NCBI RefSeq assembly: GCF_900112415.1
Contig: NZ_FOLV01000008.1
Location: forward strand, 62,001 to 126,000
Reading direction: 5' to 3'
Origin: Bacillus sp. 491mf
Lineage (GTDB): Bacteria; Bacillota; Bacilli; Bacillales; Bacillaceae_G
DNA length: 64,000 nucleotides
The notes under the pieces were generated by a model. That model was given only the letters and a program-made list of their open reading frames with translations, searched no databases and had not been told where the DNA came from. Every line of letters starts with the position of its first letter. The stretch's first letter is position 1. A program made the translations under genes and the position numbers. Below, in pieces: positions 1 through 8,297 of this stretch.

Positions 1-800
1 GAATTCATATGAATATCGCTACCATCGCTCGTATTGTTGGTACATCGCTCGGCGGTGTTCTTCTCGTTATCATGAGTTTACAATATATGTACGCTGTTTC
101 GATGGCTGCATATGCACTATTATTCTCTTCTACTTTTTTCTTGAAATTTGAAGATACAAAAACAAATGTAACAAATGAAAAAAAACGTCAAAACACAAGT
201 TTTATGGAGGTATTTCGCATTTTAAAAGAAGTACCAATTGCGTTTCGCGCTTTAATTTTAAGTATAATTCCACTTATATTTATTGGTGGTTTTAATTTAA
301 TGGTAATTAATATTAGTGAAATGCAGCATGATACAACAATTAAAGGGTTTATTTATACAATTGAAGGTTTATCTTTTATGCTTGGAGCATTTGTTATTAA
401 ACGTTTATCCGAACGTGTTTCATCATATAAGTTACTGTATATCTTTTCATTTTGTATTGCTTTCTCCCACTTATCTCTCTTTTTCAGCGATATAAAATGG
501 ATGACACTTGTCTCTTTTGGAATGTTCGGTTTTAATGTTGGCTGCTTCTTTCCTGTTATGTCAACAATTTTCCAAACGAAAATTGATAAAAGCTACCATG
601 GACGTATATTCTCATTCCGTAATATGTTTGAACGTGTAATGTTCCAAATTGTCTTACTCGGAACTGGATTTTTCTTGGATACAATTGGATTGCAATATAT
701 GGTGCTTATCTTTGGTGTTATTTCCTTATTTATTATTTTCATTTCAGTTTTACAGCAAAAACAAGTAAGCAAAAATACTTCTCAAACACCAAATATGTAG
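1..800 (+). CDS. MFS transporter, 3' part (5' end outside window)
   Basis: Major facilitator superfamily permease, C-terminal part only. The frame is open from the window edge (codons begin at base 3); the Met at base 9 is internal because the protein starts straight in a membrane helix and only about 265 residues remain of a family usually near 400. About seven hydrophobic segments are visible, with a hydrophilic cytoplasmic loop (about residues 45-70 from base 9) that fits the central MFS loop. The tail is a short Lys/Gln-rich cytoplasmic end. The substrate cannot be read from the sequence. It is followed directly by a bidirectional terminator shared with the convergent gene. Confidence 0.85.
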   Translation, partial: IHMNIATIARIVGTSLGGVLLVIMSLQYMYAVSMAAYALLFSSTFFLKFEDTKTNVTNEKKRQNTSFMEVFRILKEVPIAFRALILSIIPLIFIGGFNLMVINISEMQHDTTIKGFIYTIEGLSFMLGAFVIKRLSERVSSYKLLYIFSFCIAFSHLSLFFSDIKWMTLVSFGMFGFNVGCFFPVMSTIFQTKIDKSYHGRIFSFRNMFERVMFQIVLLGTGFFLDTIGLQYMVLIFGVISLFIIFISVLQQKQVSKNTSQTPNM

Positions 801-801
801 G

Positions 802-825
802 AGCCATCTCATTTTTGAGATGGCT
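802..825. terminator. Bidirectional intrinsic terminator
   Basis: Perfect 9-bp inverted repeat (AGCCATCTC / GAGATGGCT) around a T-rich loop, lying between the convergent MFS and PduL-type genes. T-rich sequence follows on the plus side and A-rich sequence precedes it, so it can serve both. Confidence 0.8.
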
Positions 826-832
826 TTCATTA

Positions 833-1402
833 TTATAAAATCAATTCACCGAAATCTCCTGTTTTTATATTTCCACTGTTTGCTTCATCAGTATCAATGT
901 GCATGTCTAAAGCGTATGTATCCTTCACTCGGACTAACACTTGATTAAAAGTCAACCCTCTATCACCTTTAACTTTAACACTCACATATTGTCCATCACT
1001 CACTTGAAACTGAGCTGCATCTTGTGGTGTCATATGAATGTGCCGCTCAGCGACAATTACCCCTTTATTAATTTGAATTTCACCATTTGGACCAATTAAG
1101 GTAATACCAGGTGTTCCATCAATGTTTCCTGATGAGCGAAGCGGGGCATTTATACCAAGATTACGAGCATCTGTTTTCGAAATCTCTACTTGTGTAAATT
1201 TGCGAACAGGTCCAAGAATTCGTACTCTCACAATTTCTGCTTTATCTGTTTTGATTGTAAGTGTTTCTTCTGCTGCGAATTCTCCTGGCTGAGAAAGCTC
1301 TTTTGCTACCGTTAATTCATGACCATTTCCAAAAAGCTTTTCTAAATCTTCTTTTGTCACATGGATATGACGATTTGATACACCAATAGGAATTTGCTTC
1401 AT
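833..1402 (-). CDS. pduL: Phosphate propanoyltransferase, PduL type
   Basis: PduL-family phosphotransacylase of 189 residues, exchanging phosphate and CoA on short acyl groups (acyl-CoA + Pi to acyl-phosphate). The family's two Zn-binding His-x-His motifs are visible: NRHIHVT (H12, H14) and AERHIHMT (H121, H123), with another conserved MHIDTDEAN stretch near the C-terminus. The start at 1402 was chosen because AAGGAGAAAT lies just upstream; a longer frame to 1483 has no ribosome site. It stands alone with no microcompartment shell genes, so a housekeeping acetate/propionate role is more likely than a metabolosome (inference). Confidence 0.85.
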   Translation of the reverse strand: MKQIPIGVSNRHIHVTKEDLEKLFGNGHELTVAKELSQPGEFAAEETLTIKTDKAEIVRVRILGPVRKFTQVEISKTDARNLGINAPLRSSGNIDGTPGITLIGPNGEIQINKGVIVAERHIHMTPQDAAQFQVSDGQYVSVKVKGDRGLTFNQVLVRVKDTYALDMHIDTDEANSGNIKTGDFGELIL

Positions 1403-1626
1403 TTTTATTTCTCCTTTTGTCAATATACACTCTCTATTATTTCCTGCTTTTTTTAAATTAGTTATAAAAATAGCAGATAACAAATATGCTTACAGCTTAA
1501 GTTTTTTGTATATGTATTGTTTATATTTTTTAAATACGGTAAGGGAAATTTTATAATTATCGCTATTTTTATAACATCACAAAAATGATAAAATGAATTT
1601 GTGTGAGTTTTCATAAAAACAAAATA

Positions 1627-1652
1627 ATTCAAACACCAAGACGTGTTTGAAT
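1627..1652. promoter_or_regulatory. Perfect 10-bp inverted repeat upstream of aminotransferase
   Basis: ATTCAAACAC and GTGTTTGAAT are exact reverse complements separated by 6 nt, 18 bp before the AGGAGG ribosome site of the aminotransferase. It has no T-tract, so an operator or leader hairpin is more likely than a terminator. Confidence 0.5.
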
Positions 1653-1683
1653 AACAACAATCGTATTTAAGGAGGCGTTATTC

Positions 1684-2877
1684 ATGAATTACATGCTAGC
1701 AAATCGCATGGAAGCATTTCAATCATCAATTTTTAGTGAACTAGCAGCATATAAAAAGAAGAAAATGGCGGAAGGTCATGAAATTATTGATTTAAGCATC
1801 GGAAATCCAGATATGCCACCAGCTGATGTTGTAATAGAAACACTAGTAAGTGCGGCAAATGAAAAAAATAATTATGGATATACATTAACAGGTACACAAG
1901 AATTTCATGAAGCTGTAGCAGAATATTATGAGATGAATCACAATGTTACTTTAAATGCTGATAAAGAAATCTTATTATTAATGGGATCACAAGACGGAAT
2001 AGTTCATTTACCAATGGTTTTTGCAAATCCAGATGATATTATCCTTGTTCCAGATCCAGGTTACACAGCATATGCAACAGGTCTTGCAATGGCAGGGGCA
2101 ACGCCGTATTTTATGCCATTAAAAAAAGAAAATCATTTCCTACCTGATTTACATACAATCCCAAAAGAAGTTGCTCAAAAAGCAAAAATGATGATTTTAA
2201 ACTTTCCTGGTAATCCTGTACCAGCAATGGCAACGGAATCATTTTTTACTGATGTGGTTGCTTTTGCTAAAGAATATAATATTATCGTCGTTCATGACTT
2301 TGCTTATTCTGAATTTTATTATGATAATCAAAAACCTATTAGTTTTCTATCAGTTCCTGGAGCAAAAGATGTTGGCGTCGAGATTAACTCTTTATCGAAA
2401 AGCTATAGCTTAGCTGGCAGTCGCATTGGCTACATAATTGGAAATGAAGAAATCGTCGGAGCGCTTAACCAATTTAAATCAAATACAGACTATGGCGTCT
2501 TTCTTCCAATTCAAAAAGCAGCAACTGTCGCTCTAAAAGAGGGTGCTACATATTGCGCAGCGAATCGGACGATATATCAAAAGCGACGAGACATACTTAT
2601 TGATGGCTTAGCAGAATTGGGGTGGCATGTTGATAAGCCAGCGGGAAGCATGTTTATATGGGCAGAAATTCCAAATGGCTATACTTCTTTAAAATTTGCA
2701 TATGCATTAATTGATCGTGCCAACGTCGTTGTTACACCTGGTCATGCATTCGGTCCCCATGGAGAAGGTTTTGTTCGTATTGCTCTTGTTCAAAATGAAG
2801 AAAAATTGAAACAAGTAGTTAACAACATTAAAAATAGTGGAGTCTTTTCTAATGAGGGGACTTTAATTGAAAATTAA
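1684..2877 (+). CDS. Class I/II PLP-dependent aminotransferase
   Basis: Fold-type I aminotransferase of 397 residues, a usual length. PLP-site landmarks: NxP at about residues 177-179, Asp205 and Tyr208 in VVHDFAYSEF, Schiff-base Lys239 in SLSKSYSLAGSRIGY, and the substrate-carboxylate Arg in GFVRIALV near 370. The pattern is that of the LL-diaminopimelate/aspartate aminotransferase-like group, but the amino-acid substrate cannot be fixed by eye. The ATG at 1684 has GGAGG eight bases upstream. It is monocistronic; a perfect inverted repeat lies in its leader and a family B repeat follows it. Confidence 0.85.
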   Translation: MNYMLANRMEAFQSSIFSELAAYKKKKMAEGHEIIDLSIGNPDMPPADVVIETLVSAANEKNNYGYTLTGTQEFHEAVAEYYEMNHNVTLNADKEILLLMGSQDGIVHLPMVFANPDDIILVPDPGYTAYATGLAMAGATPYFMPLKKENHFLPDLHTIPKEVAQKAKMMILNFPGNPVPAMATESFFTDVVAFAKEYNIIVVHDFAYSEFYYDNQKPISFLSVPGAKDVGVEINSLSKSYSLAGSRIGYIIGNEEIVGALNQFKSNTDYGVFLPIQKAATVALKEGATYCAANRTIYQKRRDILIDGLAELGWHVDKPAGSMFIWAEIPNGYTSLKFAYALIDRANVVVTPGHAFGPHGEGFVRIALVQNEEKLKQVVNNIKNSGVFSNEGTLIEN

Positions 2878-2904
2878 TTACATTCTCTCTGCTAATTTCT
2901 ATAT

Positions 2905-3096
2905 ATACAAGTAAAAAAAGACATAACCCCCCTTTCCTTTTATGGGGGCGAGAGCATCTGGCCGTGCGTAGAAACGGTCAGGACCTATTTTTTCCACATG
3001 CGAGGTTTAAAACAAAGGTAGGAAGCGAGTACAGGTCATGATGTATTCAGTATAGCAGTGACTTATATGTTGAAAAATGAAAATGGATATATATAA
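2905..3096 (+). repeat. Dispersed intergenic repeat, family B, copy 1
   Basis: About 190 bp starting ATACAAG..AAAAAAGACATAA and ending near AATGAAAATGGATATATA. The same blocks in the same order occur at 22033-22230 and 32720-32899 (GCATCTGGCC, GTCAGGGCCT, AAACAAAGG..GAAAG, AGGTCATGTT, TTGAAAAATGAAAATGG). It has no significant ORF. Size and setting resemble the bcr-type repeats of the B. cereus group; which numbered family it belongs to is not known to me. Confidence 0.75.
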
Positions 3097-3202
3097 GCAA
3101 GGGGTTTCGTTTTATAATAGGTATACGAGAACGCACTTACTGTTCTTCTCTCTTATCTAGGCCTAGTAACTACATAATAATATGTAATCAAGGAGATAAT
3201 GC

Positions 3203-3613
3203 ATGAGTAAAATTAATATTCAAGGCATATTGCCGCACCGGTACCCGTTTTTAATGATCGATGGCATCGTTGAAATGGAATCCGGCAAGTGGGTAAAAGG
3301 GTATAAAAATATAAGTTACAATGAATGGTTTCTAACAGAATCACAAATGACGATGCCACACATGTTAATTGTTGAAGCAATTGCGCAACTCGGAGCATTT
3401 GTCAGCACGGAAAATACTGATGGCTTAGGATTTCTCTCATCACTCGAAGGAGTAGAATTTTTAGGATCCGTTCAGCCTGGTGATCGATTAGACCTATATT
3501 ATGAAGTGATTCGCAATAGACGGGGGTTCGTTCTCGGAAAGGGTCATGCCTCCGTAAATGAGAAAACCATTGTCAGTGTAGATAAATTATTAGTGTATAT
3601 GGAGTCTTTGTAA
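3203..3613 (+). CDS. FabZ-like 3-hydroxyacyl-ACP dehydratase family protein
   Basis: Hot-dog-fold protein of 136 residues, like FabZ (about 140). It has the active-site His12 in LPHRYPFLMID and Glu58 in MPHMLIVEAIAQ, the two catalytic residues of FabZ dehydratases. A short C-terminal hot-dog strand region follows. AAGGAGATAATGC precedes the ATG at 3203. It stands alone with its own terminator and is away from any fatty-acid gene cluster, so it is likely a paralogue of the housekeeping FabZ with an unknown acyl substrate. Confidence 0.8.
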   Translation: MSKINIQGILPHRYPFLMIDGIVEMESGKWVKGYKNISYNEWFLTESQMTMPHMLIVEAIAQLGAFVSTENTDGLGFLSSLEGVEFLGSVQPGDRLDLYYEVIRNRRGFVLGKGHASVNEKTIVSVDKLLVYMESL

Positions 3614-3644
3614 CAATGCAGCCAAAGTCAATTTTATAAAAATT

Positions 3645-3673
3645 AGAACAGTGATACTTGTGCTCACTGTTCT
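3645..3673 (+). terminator. Intrinsic terminator after FabZ-like gene
   Basis: AGAACAGTGA / TCACTGTTCT perfect stem with 9-nt loop followed by TTTTCTCTTTCT on the plus strand. It also separates the gene from the convergent germination operon. Confidence 0.85.
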
Positions 3674-3698
3674 TTTCTCTTTCTAAAACGTCTCACTT

Positions 3699-4904
3699 TT
3701 ATGATCCTTTAGCGCCATAACCTTTTATATGTATTTTCACAGTATATTTGATTGGAGCTTTACTAAATGTTTTATCCCAATCTTTTTTGACCTTTTCCCA
3801 TACTTTTGGATACTTAATTCTTAATATGTTTCCAAAACCAGCAACATCGACTTGATATTCTTCTTGAATTTTTTTTAATGTATGATCCACTAGTCGATTC
3901 ACTTCTTGTTCAGCTGCTTTTTCTGCTCTTGTTAGAAATTTATTTTTAAGAGACGTTCCTGAAGCAACCCAATTTTCAGATATCTGTCCCTCTGATTTGA
4001 TATTTACATCAAAAGAAATTTTGTTTCCTTTAACGTGAGGAGTAATCGTGCTTTTCATAGATATAACTTCATACATAATGATTTGTCCTGTCTCTTTATC
4101 ACGGCCTTTCACTAAACCGCCTTTCCCCTTCCCACTTATCCACGTTAAACCTTCCAATTCCTGTTCATTTAAAAAACCGTGCAGCTTTTTTGTCTTCCCT
4201 TTGATTATAGCAGCTCCCGAAAATTTTACTTCTCCATCTGACGAAATCACATTTTGCAAAAGAAAGCTGGATCCTGATTGCATTTTACCTGGTAATTTAG
4301 CAAGCGGCACAAAAGGTAGAATCCTTGATGTTCTATATTGATTATCTGCAATTCCATAAAGACGAAGTGCCGGAATTTCTCCTTTTTCCTTCATTTCTAA
4401 CGTCTTGCTAGCTCGTTCTTTACTAATTAACACTAGACAGCTTGGTCGAATCTCATTATCACGAAGATAAAGATCAAGTAACTTTTTCAAACTATATGTA
4501 CGTGCGAGATTTGCACTAATAACCATCACTTTCGTGTGGTGAAAGATTACGGGTCGATCCCTTCTTAATGAAACTTCACGAATCATTTGATGAAGAGAAT
4601 CTCCGGTTTCAGAAACATTCGTATAAGCTTTTTGCCCCGATGTTCCGCCCTTCCCACCTCCACTTGAAGATTGTGGTTTAACGAATTGGTAAGTTGTTGT
4701 AATAATGTTCTTTTTCGAATATCCCTCAGCCTTTTCTTCTAGCGCTTTCTCAGCAGCTGATTCCTTCCCTTTATCAAATGCCAAACCTACCTCGAAACCT
4801 AGTTCTTCAATTTCATGACTGCTCCAGCAGCCCGTTAGAGAAAAAAGTAAAAGAACTGCCGGTAAAACTAGAAGGAATCGTATATTATTAAGACTTTGTT
4901 TCAT
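3699..4904 (-). CDS. Spore germinant receptor C subunit (GerAC family lipoprotein)
   Basis: Ger(x)C-family lipoprotein of 401 residues, the third subunit of a GerA-type nutrient receptor in the spore inner membrane. A signal peptide ends in lipobox LTGC with Cys26 the lipidation site, followed by the conserved W-S-x-x-E-I-E-E-L start of mature GerAC proteins. Its start overlaps the end of the B subunit by 17 bases, so the two are translationally coupled. Order A-B-C matches gerA operons. Forespore (sigma-G) expression is expected from family knowledge; no promoter was identified. Confidence 0.92.
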   Translation of the reverse strand: MKQSLNNIRFLLVLPAVLLLFSLTGCWSSHEIEELGFEVGLAFDKGKESAAEKALEEKAEGYSKKNIITTTYQFVKPQSSSGGGKGGTSGQKAYTNVSETGDSLHQMIREVSLRRDRPVIFHHTKVMVISANLARTYSLKKLLDLYLRDNEIRPSCLVLISKERASKTLEMKEKGEIPALRLYGIADNQYRTSRILPFVPLAKLPGKMQSGSSFLLQNVISSDGEVKFSGAAIIKGKTKKLHGFLNEQELEGLTWISGKGKGGLVKGRDKETGQIIMYEVISMKSTITPHVKGNKISFDVNIKSEGQISENWVASGTSLKNKFLTRAEKAAEQEVNRLVDHTLKKIQEEYQVDVAGFGNILRIKYPKVWEKVKKDWDKTFSKAPIKYTVKIHIKGYGAKGS

Positions 4905-5991
4905 ACTTTCCCTTCCTCCATCTCACAATTATGAGGAGGAGAATTGGCAATATACCGAATAAGAACATAGCCGAATTACCAATCAAATCCCCAAGTTTGA
5001 ATAAATCGTTAATATTTTTTGGAGTTAAAGCAATGAGGTATACGACTGGCAGTAATCCAAACAAAAATGAATGAATGTTCTTTTTAAAAAGTTGAGCCAA
5101 TCCAAATGCAGCGGCATAGTAACAAATTGAATACGTTGAAAAGATTTGCATAGTCCATATCACGAGCAATAAAGATTCAAATCGTTCAAATATTAAACCT
5201 GGGATTTCAAAACTTCTCATAAGATCAATTGTTGGCCATGTTCTCGTGACTACTCCATCGACAGATAACGCTCCAATAACCATCACAACAGTAATTACAT
5301 AAAAAACCAAGGGAATAGCAGTTCCAATTAGAACAACTTTTACAGCTTTGTTCGGTTGTTTCATAAACACCAATAGGAGTAACATGATTTCCGCGCCTGA
5401 ATATGCAAGAGTTGTTGTTTTTAACCCTTTTAGTACAGGCATAAAACCTAATCCTAATACCGGACGGAGATTATCTATCTCAAATATTCCAATACTCATA
5501 AAGGCAGTGAGTAAAAAAATAAAGACGGTAATTGGGAATATAATTCCAAACATACGGGCCATTGGATTTATGCCACCCATCATCAAATAGAGACTCACCC
5601 ACATAAATGTCATAATAATAGCCCAGTTGGGGGTTCCTTCAAGTAAAAAGAAACTTGTTACTTCCTCCAGTATTCTCACTTCATATGAGGCAAGAGTAAA
5701 AAAGTGAACGATAATAAATAGACTAAATAACCCGCCTATCCATTTTCCTACAATGTCTTGGCTATATTGATAAAATGTTTTTCCGGGAAATTGTTGGCTT
5801 AATTTGACTATGATTATCCCGGTAACCATCGCTATCAACCCGCCTAAAATAACAGTTATCCAAACATCTGGTGTTTTCATTTTCTCTGCAGCTGTTCTAG
5901 GCAAGGTGAGAATACCGGCTGCAAGTATATAATTAATGAGAATGACAGCTGCTTGTGAAGTCTCAATTCGATCTTTCGGATTGGTAATCAT
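4888..5991 (-). CDS. Spore germinant receptor B subunit (GerAB family permease)
   Basis: Integral membrane protein of 367 residues of the spore germination permease family (APC superfamily fold), with about ten hydrophobic segments and the N-terminal ILINYILAAGILTLPR motif seen in GerAB proteins. In the receptor this subunit recognises the germinant, amino acid or sugar. ATG at 5991 was preferred over the overlapping GTG at 5994 because of GGAAG nine bases upstream. It begins 27 bases after the A subunit and overlaps the C subunit. The germinant cannot be read from the sequence. Confidence 0.92.
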   Translation of the reverse strand: MITNPKDRIETSQAAVILINYILAAGILTLPRTAAEKMKTPDVWITVILGGLIAMVTGIIIVKLSQQFPGKTFYQYSQDIVGKWIGGLFSLFIIVHFFTLASYEVRILEEVTSFFLLEGTPNWAIIMTFMWVSLYLMMGGINPMARMFGIIFPITVFIFLLTAFMSIGIFEIDNLRPVLGLGFMPVLKGLKTTTLAYSGAEIMLLLLVFMKQPNKAVKVVLIGTAIPLVFYVITVVMVIGALSVDGVVTRTWPTIDLMRSFEIPGLIFERFESLLLVIWTMQIFSTYSICYYAAAFGLAQLFKKNIHSFLFGLLPVVYLIALTPKNINDLFKLGDLIGNSAMFLFGILPILLLIIVRWRKGKYETKS

Positions 5992-6018
5992 CACTGGTCA
6001 CTTCCTTTTCAAAGTAAG

Positions 6019-7539
6019 CTATCCTTTTCGTATTGGATCTTTCGGATGTAGCATCTCCGGACGACGTTTCATCATCTGAAATGGAGCGCGCACGATAAAG
6101 TCTTTCCAATCACTTGCTTTATACGGAACCGCTGGACTAACGTAGGGTACACCAAAACTCTTTAGTTTCACCAAATGACTGCATAAGAAGAGAAAAAACA
6201 GAATGAGTCCGTACAATCCAAACAAAGCAGCGCAAAACATGCCTGCAAAACGAAGGATGCGAAGTGGAATTGCTGTACTATAAGGCGTGAGCGCAAATGA
6301 AGAAATGGCCGTGGCGGCTACTACGATAACCATAATAGGGCTAACAATCCCAGCTTCTACCGCTGCCTGCCCAATAATTAGTCCGCCCACGATTCCCATT
6401 GCTGAGCCAATTGGTTTCGGCAAACGGAGTCCGGCTTCTCGTAAAATTTCAATAGCTACTTCCATAAGCAGTGCTTCAATAATCGCCGGAAAAGGAACAC
6501 CCATCTTTCCTCCTATGATAGAAATGGCTAACTTAGTTGGAATCAATCCAGGATGAAACGAGATAAAGGAGATATACAAGGCAGGTGTAAAAAGAGAAAT
6601 GATGGCTGCTCCAAAACGTAATATGCGAAAGAGAGTGCCTGGAATCCAACGTTCATAATAATCTTCAGGCGATTGCATCATCATGCTAAATGTAACTGGA
6701 GCGATTAATGCAAACGGTGTTCCATCTAATAAAATGGCAACTCGCCCTTCCATCAATGCAGCAATGACACGATCAGGACGCTCCGTACTCTGTACTTGTG
6801 CAAAAAGACTGAAGTAATTATCTTCGATGAGCTGCTCTATATATCCTGATTCCGGTACATTATCAATATCAATTTTCTGAATCCTTCTCTTGACTTCTTC
6901 TATTAATTCCGAATCTGCAATTTCTTTCATATAAGCGACGACGAGTTCTTTTTTTGCCCGCTTCCCTACTTGGAATTTTACTAATGACAAGCCTGCATTT
7001 TCACCATGACGTCGTAAAAGAGCTGTATTATCACTTAAAACTTCTGTGAATCCTATCCGCGGACCTCTGACTGAAACCTCTGATATAGGTTCTTCAACGT
7101 TCCGGGTTCTCCCTTTCGTTGTACTAAGAATCAATACATCTGGTGAGCCATCAACCAAAAGCGCGGTAGAACCTGTCAATACTTTTGACATCAAATCGTT
7201 TATATCATGAGCTTCGCTTACTTCACTAATAGAAAGGACTTGCTCTTTAATAAACTCTTTTGAAACCGTCCCTTTCTTGTAAGATGAGTCATTCATGTAT
7301 TCTTCATAAAAATCAACCATTAATGATTTCATAATATGTGTGTCAATGAGCTCTTTATCTGACAGTCCTTCTACAAAAATAATTGCCGCTTTAATACCTG
7401 TACGCCCAATGTTAAACTCCCGAAAGTGTACATCAGAGTTATCATTAATTTCTTTCTTTACAAGTTCCAAATCCAAAATGAAATCGCCTGTAAACTTTTC
7501 TTTTGAGTCTTGAATAAAACTAACGTTCTGCTCTCTCAT
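6019..7539 (-). CDS. Spore germinant receptor A subunit (GerAA family)
   Basis: GerAA-type subunit of about 506 residues (family usually 480-540). The first ~270 residues are a soluble region with the conserved [18 protein letters not shown]-type motif (here [18 protein letters not shown]); residues ~290-450 hold four to five membrane segments, and there is a polar tail. ATG at 7539 (AAAGAG eight bases upstream) is preferred to GTG at 7548. It is first gene of the A-B-C operon; a 44-residue membrane peptide is encoded ~180 bases upstream on the same strand. Which of the several B. cereus ger operons this is (gerI, gerR, gerS, gerL etc.) cannot be decided by eye. Confidence 0.92.
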   Translation of the reverse strand: MREQNVSFIQDSKEKFTGDFILDLELVKKEINDNSDVHFREFNIGRTGIKAAIIFVEGLSDKELIDTHIMKSLMVDFYEEYMNDSSYKKGTVSKEFIKEQVLSISEVSEAHDINDLMSKVLTGSTALLVDGSPDVLILSTTKGRTRNVEEPISEVSVRGPRIGFTEVLSDNTALLRRHGENAGLSLVKFQVGKRAKKELVVAYMKEIADSELIEEVKRRIQKIDIDNVPESGYIEQLIEDNYFSLFAQVQSTERPDRVIAALMEGRVAILLDGTPFALIAPVTFSMMMQSPEDYYERWIPGTLFRILRFGAAIISLFTPALYISFISFHPGLIPTKLAISIIGGKMGVPFPAIIEALLMEVAIEILREAGLRLPKPIGSAMGIVGGLIIGQAAVEAGIVSPIMVIVVAATAISSFALTPYSTAIPLRILRFAGMFCAALFGLYGLILFFLFLCSHLVKLKSFGVPYVSPAVPYKASDWKDFIVRAPFQMMKRRPEMLHPKDPIRKG

Positions 7540-7691
7540 TCTTATCACTCTTTCTTTTAAAAAGCTTCGTGTGCATCTAAATTTAGCGGTATCCTAATAC
7601 CATAATTACTTCAGGAGCTATCAAAAGATTTTCGTTAGCATTGCAGCAAGTATCTACCAGACTGAGAGGAGTTTTTTTCTAAGGTTGACCC

Positions 7692-7717
7692 ATGAATGAA
7701 TACAGTTGTTCATTCAT
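7692..7717. repeat. Inverted repeat between small ORF and germinant-receptor operon
   Basis: ATGAATGA / TCATTCAT 8-bp perfect arms around a 10-nt loop, five bases beyond the small ORF's stop codon. No T-tract follows on the minus strand, so it is not an obvious terminator; it may be an RNA-processing or stability hairpin. Confidence 0.4.
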
Positions 7718-7721
7718 CCCT

Positions 7722-7856
7722 TTACTTTCCCTCTAATTTATGAATCCAACTAAAAATTTTTGCAATCATATACGGAATGAACAGTACAATAAAAGCCTGC
7801 CAAAAAACTTTCCACTCTGGAAGGTAGGAAACAATCGTTTTCCACATTTTAATCAT
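7722..7856 (-). CDS. Small single-pass membrane protein upstream of ger operon
   Basis: A 44-codon frame (MIKMWKTIVSYLPEWKVFWQ then a hydrophobic stretch to about residue 38, ending HKLEGK). It has a basic N-terminus, one predicted membrane helix of ~18 residues and a Lys-rich end. A second possible start is the Met at residue 4, with TAGGATG spaced upstream. It lies on the same strand as the germinant-receptor genes and ~180 bases upstream. Some ger operons carry small membrane D proteins that modulate germination, but those I know of are about 75 residues with two helices, so homology is not claimed. Confidence 0.6.
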   Translation of the reverse strand: MIKMWKTIVSYLPEWKVFWQAFIVLFIPYMIAKIFSWIHKLEGK

Positions 7857-7944
7857 CCTATTTCAGCAGTTGACACTGCATTTTTTTACTTTAATCTGAA
7901 ATTCTTACGCATTATTATGTCTTAAGTACGGAAATTTAATCCAA

Positions 7945-7971
7945 CAAAAAACCCCCTATTCTTCATAGGGG
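7945..7971 (-). terminator. Intrinsic terminator, minus strand
   Basis: CCCCTAT / ATAGGGG stem with a 5-nt loop and a run of six T on the minus strand. The nearest upstream minus gene is helD, 330 bases away, so it may end a long helD 3' UTR or an unrecognised transcript. Confidence 0.65.
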
Positions 7972-7975
7972 ATTA

Positions 7976-8297
7976 ATAATATTCCAACTAAATAATACAC
8001 ATATGTATGTTAATATTTTCTTTATTTGTTGCAATGAAAACTATTCAATTAAATGTAATGAATGGAAGACAATTTAACTGCTCATCTGCCATATCAAAAT
8101 GTAAGCTAAAGAGGTTTCCCAAAAATTTCTCTTTTTGGTATGAATCAACTCAGCGAATCGATTATTTGTATATCGAATATTGCCGAAGGGTCTTTAAATC
8201 ATGTCGAATCGCTGATATATTGCAAAGAACGGCCGATAACGGAAGAGAGCACTGACTCCAAAGGCACTTATGTGCATTTGGGGTCAGCTTCTTTCTT
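7976..8297 (+). other. Gene-free stretch with a plus-strand terminator; transcript unknown
   Basis: No convincing gene is seen. Short plus-strand frames (for example 8007-8255) lack a ribosome site and recognisable composition. Yet a strand-specific terminator at 8253-8286 implies plus transcription through this stretch; a small RNA or a short peptide is possible. Confidence 0.35.
8253..8286 (+). terminator. Plus-strand intrinsic terminator facing helD
   Basis: TGACTCCAAA / TTTGGGGTCA stem continued by GCAC/GTGC, then CTTCTTTCTTCT. One T-G pair is a wobble only in plus-strand RNA (A-C mismatch on the other strand), which points to plus-strand function. Confidence 0.65.

Noticed and set aside
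7740-7925. 61-codon plus-strand frame opposite the small membrane peptide
   Set aside because: Antisense shadow; the minus-strand frame has helix, charges and context.
8007-8255. 82-codon plus-strand frame downstream of helD
   Set aside because: No ribosome site, no recognisable composition; the frame ends by chance within a terminator stem.
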